From Platynereis dumerilii (taxonomy: Eukaryota; Annelida; Polychaeta; Phyllodocida; Nereididae), in contig JAPTHN010000011.1 of NCBI GenBank assembly GCA_026936325.1, positions 33,576,629-33,640,628 of the forward strand: a stretch of 64,000 bases of DNA, given 5' to 3'. Shown piece by piece: positions 48,047-60,700 of the stretch. Within the stretch, counting starts at the first letter, position 1. Every line of letters begins with the position of its first letter. A program made the position numbers and the translations under genes. The notes beneath the pieces are model-generated. The model saw only the letters and a list, made by a program, of their open reading frames with translations. It was not told where the DNA came from and did no database searches.

Positions 48047-48509
48047 ACCCCCCTCCCCACCCAAAATGCAACAATAATTTTTTATGTAACTAATTATGAT
48101 AGGTATGATGCCAAACTTAAATATAACCAATTAAAGCCCTGGCCAATTTATCACAAATAAATATCCTGACCAGATTAGTCTAAATGGCCAACCCGCAAAG
48201 TTTCAGTGCGATATCCAAATGGCGTTGTCTATTTTGCCGATATAATGAAAAAGTGTGGTTAGGTAGTTACACACACTGTATGTTAGTTTCTAACTTTTTG
48301 TGAATGAATTATTCCACAACGATTACAAGGACCCTCTCTATCAATGATTTCTCCTGAAATTATTAAAGATTTAACAGACCCAGATCACTGACACCATTGA
48401 TATATCATTTGAGTGCTCAATGTGACGTCCAGTCTGTAGGCCTATTGATTGGTCTATTGAGTGAACGCAAAGGTGAAAGTTGTTTATTGCCCAATTGATC
48501 TCAGAGCGC

Positions 48510-48658
48510 CAGGGGCGTATCTAGAAATGGCCTGAGGGGGGGACCATCACATGGGGTCAATACGGGGCGCTCCACGGCTTTTCCTATCTCTTCCATGTTA
48601 CTTTTTGGCCTGAGGGGGGGCCATGGCCCAATGGCCCCCCCCCCTAAATACGCCACTG
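48510..48658. mobile_element. MITE with CAGGGGCGTAT / ATACGCCACTG ends
   Basis: Imperfect inverted ends enclose G-rich and C-rich tracts. The end sequence resembles the hAT-like MITE at 4201-4502. No clean target duplication is visible. It lies about 65 bases before the gene C start codon. Confidence 0.5.
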
Positions 48659-48723
48659 CTTTCTCGATCAGTCTCAGAGTGCTTTTTGAATCTTCTCCTC
48701 ACTTGCTAAGTTCTTGACGAGAG

Positions 48724-51700
48724 ATGAGCTCACACGCTGGATTCTTCTTAATTTTCGTAATCTTCAATTTTGTTTCACCTGCGCTGTTAACGACAAGTCG
48801 GTATTACTCCGTTCTCCAAGGTCAAAAATTCAACATATCGAGGGCCACAACTTCAAGCAAAGTGTCCAGTTACACATTCTGCAAACTCCACTGCATAAGA
48901 CATGGACCGGTCTCCGCAATATCTTTCAGACAATCTGACCAATTTTGCTTCTGCTTTCATGGTGAATTTGCATACGACTTGCCCGCAGGTCCAACACCAG
49001 ATGCTGATTTTGTGTCAACACGAATGGTGAGTGTAAAATTAAATTTATATTATGCAATATGCACGTAGAGTTGAAGACCTGAGGGGTTACTCACAATTTT
49101 TTCTCATACATATGCTAGGCTGGAAGTTCGGCAACCGGTGCTAGGCGGTCAGTCATCACAAAAATACCCCAACTCAAGGGGGTATTTTTGTCGCCGCAAT
49201 GGTTTTTGCCTGTTTTTCCCTGATATCTAGAGCATGGTTTTCAACGAAAAAAATAATAACAGCTCGATTTGATAACAGTTCATAATTAAATTTAGGGGCT
49301 AACTTTAGGAGCTCTAGGAGTTATGCCAGATTTTTAGACCCAACTGTAGGAATTTTTCAGTTGAAAAGGGGGGCCTATACTGAGCCGAGCATAGGTGTAC
49401 ACTTGAACATAGTAAGTACCCCTATGCATGTAGACCAATCGTATACATTGTATGACAATCCTACCTGTCTTTAATTAAATCCAGAGGACCTGAAAGGTGT
49501 CAAACAATACTTGCTCAATAGGTCGCATTACAGAGTATGACAGATTTTTCCATTCTTTAGGAGGGGAAGTGTGTATTTCAGTGGTAGCATGCTGTGCTAC
49601 CAATACCACACTCTAAAAAATGTCGGGACAAATTTGTTTTTTAGATTCAAAATGGTTTTTTGAAAAACCAAATTTCAATGCAAAAAACCAACATGGATTT
49701 TTAAAAAATCAATGTTGGTTTTGCATTGAAATTTGGTTTTTCAAAAAAGCATTTTGAATCTAAAAAACCAATTTTGTCCGAAATTTTTTAGAGTGCATGT
49801 CCTAGTTCAATCGAACTCCTGTTTGGTTCTTGGGTGGCCCAGACCATTGCATCATTTTTGTGTCGACCATCTGTTGTAATAATCCTCTTTAGTGCATAAA
49901 TACAGGACATAAAGACCAAAAGCACATCCATCCAATGCTGTATGTAATGGGAGGAATTGGGCTAGGAGCTGCAGATCTCTTCACATTGGCAGCAGGTCAT
50001 GCCCCATCCCAGACAATTTCTAGACCAACATTGGTAGTGAAAACCAAGGCCATCTTTGACGAAGATACAAAAGCCCTAAAAAAGGTGGCCAAGAAGTTAA
50101 AGAAAATCATGGAAATTCAGCGCATGATAATAAAAAAAGTTTGTTTCCATCTGTAGCTAGGGTACCGTAATGTTAAAATTGCTATAAAAAAGTTTGTTGC
50201 TCATCCGCATGCAAAAAACTGTGTTTGTCGGCGTTTCGCGAAAGAAAACAATAGTTCGTCTCAGGGGGTAAAATTCATAGCAGCCCCAACTATATTGTCT
50301 GGTCACCTCTTATGCCCCAGTCTCACGGCACGTTACGGAGAACTTTTTACCACTGAGGGGCAGCTTGAGTTGAATTCTAGGAAAAAAATGACCATCACGG
50401 CGACATACAATGTTTATAAAACCATTACATAATTAATTAAAAGCATATCACGGCGGGGTTCTTTTTGTTCACTGCGGAGAAGAAAAGTTGTACGCCGTCC
50501 CCAAAAGTTCGCCGGGGGAAAGGAATTTCCTCCTCCTGAGGGATACTTTTATATCGCCCCGAGATATAAAAAGTACCCCTCAGGGAACCTATAACTGCCC
50601 CTCAGTGAACCTATTTCACCGCGGCGGGATGTCAAAAACTGCCGGCGAGGCTTCAAATGTCCTCCCAGGGGCAGGAAAGGTCCCCGCGGGGGCAGGAAAG
50701 GTCCCCGCGGGGGCAGGAGAGGTCCCCTCAGAGGCAGGGGATGTCCTAATATCCCGGCGGAGATGTTTTTGAGGCGTTCTCACTGAAAAAATCCACGCCG
50801 GACATCCAAAAATTAAGAAAATTTTGGGCTCTGCTCCGCCGTCATGTAAAAAAAGTTTGTACCTGTTGAATCTTTTTTGACATCCACGGCGCAGTTTTTC
50901 CATTTCTAGGAACCGCTGAGGGGAACAAAAACTTCCCCTGGGGGGATGTTAAAAGTCGACGGCGGATCACCCAAATTCATCCAAATTACCAGGAAATACT
51001 TCGACGCCGATCTAAATAGTTCTCCGGGAGCCGCCGTGAGACTGGGGCATTAATCACAGACAACATCCATCAGATTCCATGTTGTTCCTAGAGCTTTATT
51101 ACGCATGCTCACCAAATCGACTACAAACGTAAACATTACAGTGAGTGTACCAGCTGCAAAAATACCATAAAATGAGGTGACTTCTTCTTAATAAAGCTAT
51201 TGATGCTAGATTCCAGTGCAACAACACTGAATAACTGATCAATTAGACGTTTGTTAAGAAATTACAGCTCAATACATTTTCATTGACTCAATGGACAAAG
51301 TCATCGACATTTTATTTCCAACATAATATTTAGATCAATGACATTATAGGCCTATAGATATTTCCATAAATATATCAAACATCAATAATGCATAGGAATG
51401 ACAAGAATCTGTAGATTCAAGCCTGGGTTTAGTGATTGCTGCAGTTCGGCTTATACCAGCAGACCCGATGAGGGAGAACAAAATTATGATAAGATGCTCA
51501 ACATATACTAAACAACGAAGACAATAGGAAAACAACACTTGTCACAATTAAATTGTCAAACGACAACAGTTCATCACCCACTCCTCACTGAATTTGGCAA
51601 GCAAGTTAGTGTGTTGAAGTAATAACAACAATCGGTTCAAGTTAAAAATCTAACAAGTAGTGATCTCCCAACTGAATAAATGGCAGGATTGGTTGAAATG

Positions 51701-54700
51701 GTGTGAACAACTGTGAATATGCCAATCCTGTGGCTCATTCAGTCCAGGGAGGTCAGTAATAGTTGAGCCCAACAATCTAGATTAAAGTAATTATGCAAAT
51801 AGTGAGCATACCATAGCACCGTTACCTGTGGTGTGCAGAATACACTGCCAGTGACTACACCTTTTCTTTCTTTTCAGGACAATGCTTGGATATTACTGCT
51901 AAGGATTCACAAAGGCAGTGGAGTTGATGTTAATGAAACATGGATTACACCTGGTGGAATCAACGAGGGCAACTCTGGAGTGAATCCAGTGACACCAGGA
52001 ACATTTAGATCATCCCTCATAGATACCTCATGGAACAAATTTGATAAGGTCAGTGTTGGCCCAAGACCCCAAAATTGTAATTGTCTTCTTTAAAAAATCT
52101 ACGATGTCTCGACTATATGAGGGGTTTTCCAAAAGTTCTGTCCAACTGGCAATAACTTTGGCAAAATTTTATACAGACTCATGATATTTGGGTCAATCAA
52201 AATTGAGGTAATTTGCAATTGATCCGGATAAAATCAGATCATAGCAATGAAATAATGGTTGATTGTATTGCCATAGACACCAGAAGTCTTGAAATGTGAC
52301 CGAGAGCATGAAAGCAGACAGAAATATAAATGTCTCATCAAAACCTTTAATTATTACGAGATGTATTTGACAGGAAACATATGGAAATCAAGCGCCATCG
52401 TTTCACTACTTCTCCCAAGTCAATTGGTTACATAATAAATTTATGTTTCTTCGTCCATTGAAAAGCTTGACTACAAGTCTTCAGGCTTTATACAGTTTTG
52501 AAGTTATGTGGTCTTCCTGGTCTTCGGTTGTCTTTTATTCCTTCGAAAAAAAGGAAATGCCAGGTTCAGATGGTTTTATTACCGTACAACGGGGTGACTT
52601 TGAACAGCCGGGGGTCACTTTGAACACTTTTCTGAAAAAGATTGATCGTCTGTGAATGCAAAGTTATATAAAATACTGGAAGTATTTGACTTCTGATTAT
52701 ATTCTACTAAGGTCTAGTTTCTTTCTGCGTAAAATCATTGTGACTGGATTTTTTTTCTTGATTTTGATGAAATAAACTCACCATATCATTATTTTTGCAA
52801 GTTACCATAGCGTGTAAACTTCTGTGCCTACAACAGTACTAAATGAGCCTGGCCTCATAAATACCTGCCTCATTCCAATGTCACTCAAATACTTCCAAAT
52901 CCACCAAATACTTATTGCAAGCTATTCGAAGAGACCAACAACAAATTATATTAGTGGATGATTTTGACTTGCAACACAATTTCGGGGTGACTTTGAACAC
53001 CACATTGTGACAGTGAGTGCAGAGACCGTCACATTTTCTGGTACACTATATTCACCGTTGTATCACATTTCATAATACTATGCTTATAATTTAATGTGTG
53101 AACGTTTCATCACACTTATAATAGGCAATCATTTAGCTCCAATGGCACAGAAGTACACCAAGAATAAAAAATTCAGAAAATATAAAAAACAGACACAAAT
53201 TTTTAGGCAAAGGCAATCAAGCCCTAACAAATTCATAAATACAGATAAAACATGTTTTCTGAGTATTGATGGTTTTCTTTCACTGGAACACACTCCGTTC
53301 AAAGTCACCCCGCATCCTCGGGGTGAGTTTGAACGCTCATTTATCCACTAACACTATCGCATTAAATACTTCGAGAATCTTATACACTTTTAAAGGTAAG
53401 ACAATTGAGGCGAAAACTCTTCAAAGTCACCCCGTTGTAGTTTGAGCAAGACCCAAGATCTATATGTTCCTCTGTGGCACTGAAAATCAGATCTTTCACA
53501 CTAATGAGGGATATATGACTCATTATCCCATGTCTAGCCAACTTTTGTCCCTCATACTGAGCTTTTCCCTAGTCAATACCGATTGAGAGAGTGAAATACA
53601 ACAGAAAGAAACAGGGATATATTCAATTCAACCAATCAAATTCTTTTGGCTAATTAGCCAGCAGGGATATACTGAAAGATAATGAGATAATTATAGGTTA
53701 TCCCATGGCTGGGCCAGTATTTCCCTGATATTTTCACCAGAGACCAAGTACTTTCCCGAGACCCGAAGGGTCGAGGGAAAATACAGGTCGAGGGTGAAAA
53801 TATCTGGGAAATACTGGCCCAGCCATGGTATAACCTATTTATCCCATGTTTTTTTTTCTTGCTTGAGAAAAAGAAGGGAAATAATAAAATTTCAGCTCCA
53901 GTGCTGGATGATTTAAAGGTCCGCCAACTTATAGGACAGTAGATTTAAGGCATATTTAATATGCTATAACTCTGAACTTGAAAATAACTTTTCACTATTT
54001 GGTATGCAAAAAATTAATATTATTTATTCACAAATAATAAATAAATTGTTTTTAATGCTGACATAACAGAAACCATCGCTTTTGTATAAAGAAGGCAGGC
54101 TTTGTATGACCCTCCTTATTTAAGGGAAATCAATTAAACTCCCTTAAAAACTAAGAAAAACGTGCAAACTTGTTGATTGGGAGTGTATAATATAAATAAA
54201 ACTTATCATTTTAGGTACTTTGACAATATCAATTTTACATAGGCCTATTATTTATTTGAACTCCCAATAGTGGAAAATTGGATAAAATAAAGAGCTCATA
54301 AAATTATATTTAAAAGCAAACGTTTCTAAAATCCATTCAATAAACCATATATATACATGTATGTAAATCGGTAAATATATTAGGATAAACGGATCCAATA
54401 ATACCTTCAATTTAAATAAGTACTTAAAAAGCCTAAAACTCCACTATTATGTGCAAATTGCCATTAAGAGCTATTAAGGTGTAATTGGCTTAATTGCATT
54501 TCAGGTGTCAAATAAAACAAATTAATTGTACAATGTACACAGTTCACACAAATGAATCCAACTTGAACTGAACAAAGTAGCAATTGAACCAAGTGCTGGT
54601 GTTCTGATTGCAATAAAAGATTATTGATTTTTTTTTTCTGCTTGGCCAAACGGCCATCCTTTGGCGTCGGCGGCGCCCATGTGACACATCTCTGTTCTGT

Positions 54701-57700
54701 GATTGGTTTATTTTAATTAATGAATATTAATTAGATCGTATTTCCCTCTAAATTCCGTATCTCCCGCAAAATGCCGTATCCTCCCGCATTTTGTCCATAT
54801 CCTCCCCCATATCTTTATGACTTTTAGAATATTAACCAGGGAAATTATACAGTATCAGGGAAGAAATGTACTTAGACATGGGATAAACAGGGATATACTG
54901 GAACTGACCGATCAGAAGACAACAGTGCCCCTATATATCATGCTTATTAGCATGCAGATGCGAGCATATGTTGATTGTTGTGATTTAAGGCAATTAAGTG
55001 CTGGCAATTAAGAGTATTGATTATTTTTTGTAACACAGCTGACATTAAGTGCTTCAAACTGTTTCACATTTATATGAAATAAGAGTATTAAAAAAGACAT
55101 GGGATAGAAAGGTTACATCATGGGTTGGGCACAATAAATCCCTTCGGGTTTCGGGATATACTGGGTCTTAGGTGACTATACCAGGGATATGCTCCCCCGC
55201 CCAACAAATAACCTCATAGTATGAAGTTTGACTCAAAAAACAAAACTTTTTGTTGCCTAAACGTGATGGTAATCTCAGTAGTAGAATGCTTGCATGTTAA
55301 GTTGTTTTTGGCTTGTAAATTTGTTTTTATTTTGAAGATAAAGGTTGCTGTGTACACAAATGGTGCAGAAAAGGCACATTTCATATTTGATGCTCGCGGA
55401 AGTACCCTGGAGAATTTCTATTCGCACAGCAATTACCTTGGGGGAGGTTACGATGATATCAAGACTGCTCCTATAAAATATGTGGGGTAAGTTTCTTATC
55501 AGTGACGATAAACTAGCTTTATAAAATTGAACTTCCACAGTCAAGTTTTCATAATTTTTAAAATACTTATTAATAAAAATTATTTTTGGGGAAAAGTATA
55601 TATACACTGGTTCATGGACTGATTTGTCTTCAGGTTGACGTGCATAAAATGAGTGATTGCTATTGGTTGAGAGACCCTGTCTACGTAGCTATATACTTTA
55701 GGCCTGGTGCAAATTTTTGCGTATTTCAGGTGAAGCCAGGCTTCTATCTGCTATAAACCACACAAAATTAAGTGTGTATCAGCCTATAGTACCATATTTT
55801 GTAGTGAGTAGCCATGTCAATAAAAGTTTAAAATTTTAGCAAAATCGGATCACCGGTTCAAAATATACAAACTCTTGAACAGCAAGAAAATGATCATTTT
55901 TTAGCATTTTAGCATGACGTGCAGAATTTTTCTGATGTAAAACCCTTAGTTTTGATAATAATATGCAACATTTTGTCAAAGGCCAGGGTGCTAAATTGCA
56001 GCCATGGAAGTTCTGAAAGTGTTACTAGCGATTGATTTTTGATACTTTGTGTACTCATCAAGGAGTGGCAATCAGATTGCCAAGTCGCAAATGAAGCCAA
56101 AAAGTTTCCCCAACCCTAATGCACAGTTTTTTGTTTCACCCAGTCCCACTCAGACATGCTGCTAACAATTCGTCATGACAATATCTTTCCTTTAGAGTGA
56201 CTCAGTTCATTATCACAAGAAAAGACGCTCCTGCACTTTTGTATTTACAGTTGATGCCAAAAAAAGTTTTGTCCCAACCCTAACATCTTCTGTCTAGCAC
56301 TTCTGCTTGCCCCGTGCAGCTTTCTGGCCTAAACCAGTGATGCAGTTTTGCCGCTGGCTACTCAAAAATAGCCTTTGATGTGATTATTCACTTTTTAGAC
56401 TGAAAACATTTATCTCAATAGAGACAGGGAATCAGGAGAATTCTGAGCCCTTGATGAAAATGTAGGAGAAGACGTAATTGTAATCACAGCTTAATGTTGA
56501 GTTTGTTGGATTTTAATCACTACATAGCCAGCTAAATTTTCAAGCGAGATTCAGTGCATAAACAACACTTTTATTTTTCACCTCTTTGTCATGCTCTTAT
56601 CTGCACCAGGCCTTAAAAGTTTAGCATGACATAGATATATCACAGTCAATTGAAAGGTTGCTCAATCTGTCATAAACCAATCGAATACCCAGAACATGTG
56701 ACGTATCCAAGCTCTTCACCCAATGCAGTTTTATTTTAATCAGTCCTTTTGACTTCGGCTGTATAACATCTTCTTCTTTACAGGATCAATAATCCAGCAT
56801 ATCCACAGACAAGAAGATATTTTGAAATGACAAGCGCTTTTAACGGCTGTAGTGGCGATAACGGCTGGTTCATGGTGATCAACACGGGCGTCTTGGGTCC
56901 TTGTGTAGGAACAGACCAAAGGGAAACCACCCCATATTTCCTGTACAGTACACTAAGTACAAAACAAACATTCTCTAGTGAGTATATATAATATATATAT
57001 AGTAAAAATTAAGAATCTATTTGGCACTAACAGTCATTAATTTGAAAAGGGATAAAAATTTACAAAATTTTATCAATTTGCCTATATAGAGGGAGTATCT
57101 GGGGTTGTATCAGTGCTTCGTTTCGACCACTAGTCCACTACCAGTTTGACATACATCTTTTTATTCTATGAAGGTTTATCTTATCAACAACCCTTCTTTT
57201 GGCCATCATGGAAAGTGTCTCACATGATGAGCTGAAAGAATTTGTACATTTACAAAATTACATTGATCTAATTTTAAAGTTAAATTTTGGGGGCCGTCCA
57301 CTAGGGCCAGGACAAGACCAGGAACCATCAGGAAAGTGAAATTGACAATTTCCCATCCCTTCAGCACATTGTCCTGGTCTTCCTGAAGCCTTCCTCATGC
57401 TGTCCTTGTATTTCCTGAACGCTTCCTGGTGCTTCAGCGCCTTCAGCAGAGGCAAACATTTCAGCGTCCAAATTTTGCTCCAGAGCAAAATTTGGACGCT
57501 GAAATTGATTTCCTGGTACTTTCAGCGACTTGTCCTTGTTGTCCTGACCTTGTCCTGAAGGCTTCCTGGCTTTCCTGAACCCTTCAGGAACCCTTCAGCA
57601 TCTTCTTGAAGCTGTCCTGGACCCTTCTGCGCTGCTGACAGCTTCAGGAATGTTCAGGAAGGCTTGCTGAAGGTTTGCTGAAGGCATGATGAAGTATTGA

Positions 57701-60700
57701 GGAACCAATGCTGAAACTACCAAGAAGCTATTAGGAACGGTGAGGAACATTGGGAAGCCTTGCAGACAGCTCGCTGAAGGTGTCAGGACAGCGCAGACAG
57801 CATGCAGAATGTGTCAGGAAGGTGCAGACAACACGCAGAAGGTCCCAGGAAAGCACTGAAATATGTGCAAAATGGCTAAGAACAAGATGTCATGTCAAGA
57901 AAAATTAGAAAAAATGGCATTCAATCTGCCACCAGATAAAATTCCTCATGCTGTCTGGAGGGCTTCCTAATTGTCCTGTCCCGTGTTTTTACCCTTCCTG
58001 AAGTGTTCTGCACCCTGTCTGCAGACAGAATGCAGAAGGTCTCAGGAATGGAGCATCTGATGATGAAGATACGCTGAAATGGTCAAATTTTTGCTTCCCT
58101 GACCCTTCCTGGTCTTGTCCTGGCCCTGGTGGACACCTGGTTTAAGGAACAATATAATCAAGGCAAACTTCCCCAGATAAGTTATTATTGTTTCCATGCA
58201 AATATTGAAAAGATGATTATCAAGGTGTGCCCTTTTGACCTTGAACACAAAACATTATATTAGGCTTTTTTAGGCACAATTTAATAAGAATTAATGAAAA
58301 ATTATTATCAACGTAATCAAATAGTTTTGTTGTGTGATTTGGATTTGCTCTTTTTCTTCTTTTTTTTTGCATCGATGAAATCACAGACTATAAATTTTAT
58401 GGTCAATCAATTAATCAAATAGCTTGTAGCTGCAGTGTGCACAGAGTCATTATAATACAACAAGGTTTTTCATTATATCTCAAAAATAAATACCATTTGG
58501 ATATATTTTCAACATCATCATGCATGGGCCGTGGATATGGGTAGGTAAGGTACATATTAACACTATGCAGAACTGTCACTGTTGTCACTGTCGGCCATAT
58601 CTGCAATAGTGCAGTTTCACACTTTGACACCGAATTATAATGGCAAAGTTGCCAGGTGAGTTGTCAAAAGTTTTCTGCGTTGACATGGTTTAAGGAGAAT
58701 TTTGATCTCTTACCTAACATTTTGTCTTCTTCAGGGCAATATGTTTAATTTGCCCTCTCCGGGTAAATGATCAGCTCAGGGAAATCACACTGATGATCTG
58801 TTGAAAAATCTTTGGCAATCAGTCCATGGCCCTGCTTTAATATTTTCTGCTTTGACGGTGTTAAGGAGTTTCTCTCAAGAAAGAGGTGACTGGATTTTAA
58901 TCTTGTTGTATTGTTTTACACTGACTGCTGGCTATAATCCCCTGTCTTGAGCCTAAGGTCAATAGACTCTTGACATCAATTTTGATTACAATGTAGCATT
59001 AGAATTACATGCCTATGATTGTGTGACCATGCGTGGAGCAAAACCCTGTCAATTTTGTCAAATTATGTTATTACAATCACTGTGAACTTCCATGCTTAAA
59101 AAGTCAGGTTTTGGGTGTTCACATTTATTATGCAATTTATTCGAAAAGCACCTAAAATATACCAAACTAATCATAAAATGCCATGAAAGTTTACCTCATA
59201 ACATTAAAATAGAACCATCATTTCAAAGCATGAATGCATTTATACCCAAGATATCCATATTAGGATTTGGTGGTTTTTTTTTGCACAGAAAAAAGTAGGG
59301 TCATAAATGCTAAAGATATATATATTCTGAGATTAATTTGCTGTGATACGGTCAAGAAGGCATCCATGTTTGAAATGGTTCTATTTTTTGTTACGAGGAA
59401 CACATTCGTATAGGTTATTCACCACGGGACAGGGAATATGTGATTTATCACCCGAGGGCTTTAGCCCGAGGCGTGATAAACACATATTCCTGATCCCATG
59501 GTGAATAACTGGCATATACCATGAGACAAACACTCAAACAGTCAAACATGAGAGGATAACTGGACAACAAAGAATATGGGAATTATTTCCCTGAAATACT
59601 GGCATGTGATTGGCTGACAGAGGTGTCGGATGGTATAAATGGCATTGTATTATCAGTTTGGCAGATTTTGGTTGTTTTCCAAGAAATTGCATAATAAGTA
59701 ATAGATAACGCCCTCGTTTGTGATGATATGCCATATATCTGAGGGCTTTAGCCCGAGGATTATTGAAGCCCTCGGATATATTGCATATCGTCACAAACAA
59801 GGGTGTTATCTAACTTATACCACTAAGTACAAAACAAATTAATTTAAATCCCTTTGTTTGCCTTCAATCCTTCTTGTTTGACAACATTTCATTGTATTTG
59901 TTGCACATTCATGTTTCTCAGTTCATTTGAAGGTTGGCAGCCCTCAAGGCAACAGGTCAGAATTCCTTGTTCTCAGGAAATAATACAATACATAAATTTT
60001 GTAGATAGAAAGATGGATAGAAAGATAGATAGAAAGATCGATAGATAGATAGATAGAAATAACACAATACATTGATATCATAGATTAATTTTATAGATAG
60101 ATTTATAGATAGATAGATAGATAGACGGATAGATAGATAGGTAGGTCGATAGTGCAGCCTTCTCAGCCAAGGTCTCTTTCATGAGGCCCAGTATTACAGT
60201 CGCTGAGAAAATTTTATTTTGAAGTTACGAAATTCATTTGAAAAATAATAGAAAGCAAGACAGGGGTTCGGGGGCGGTAGCCCCCGAATTAAGAAGAAAA
60301 AATAATTCTTTGAGCTTGGCAAATGGGGCCAAAATTGTTGGTCTTCTGCTCCGCTATATTTTTTGCAGCTTGCCTATCCAAAATGAAGTTTCTTATCAAG
60401 TGACCTTAAATTTGATCATTATGTCAGATATCGGTATAAAAAAGAGTGAATACAGCCTTTTTATTGAGACCAGTTACACTTGAAACAATCTTCCTCCTTG
60501 TTTACTGTACTGTCTCTGTTCGGGACTGTCAAGTGGCAGCAGAATGCTGACAGTCCCTGGAAAATCGAATTGGGTCAACAATAATTTGGTCTGTTTTGGA
60601 CAGATCACCAGATCAGGTTGAACAACAGCTGTCCATATTACTACGCCAAACTACTTTTACAAAGCATGGTGCTGGCAAATATCCAGTCCACTGCCTTGAA

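Noticed and set aside
48502-48666. 8-bp target duplication for the MITE at 48510-48658
   Set aside because: The flanks do not match directly. A similar TCTCAGAG phrase about 22 bases beyond the right end could be chance.
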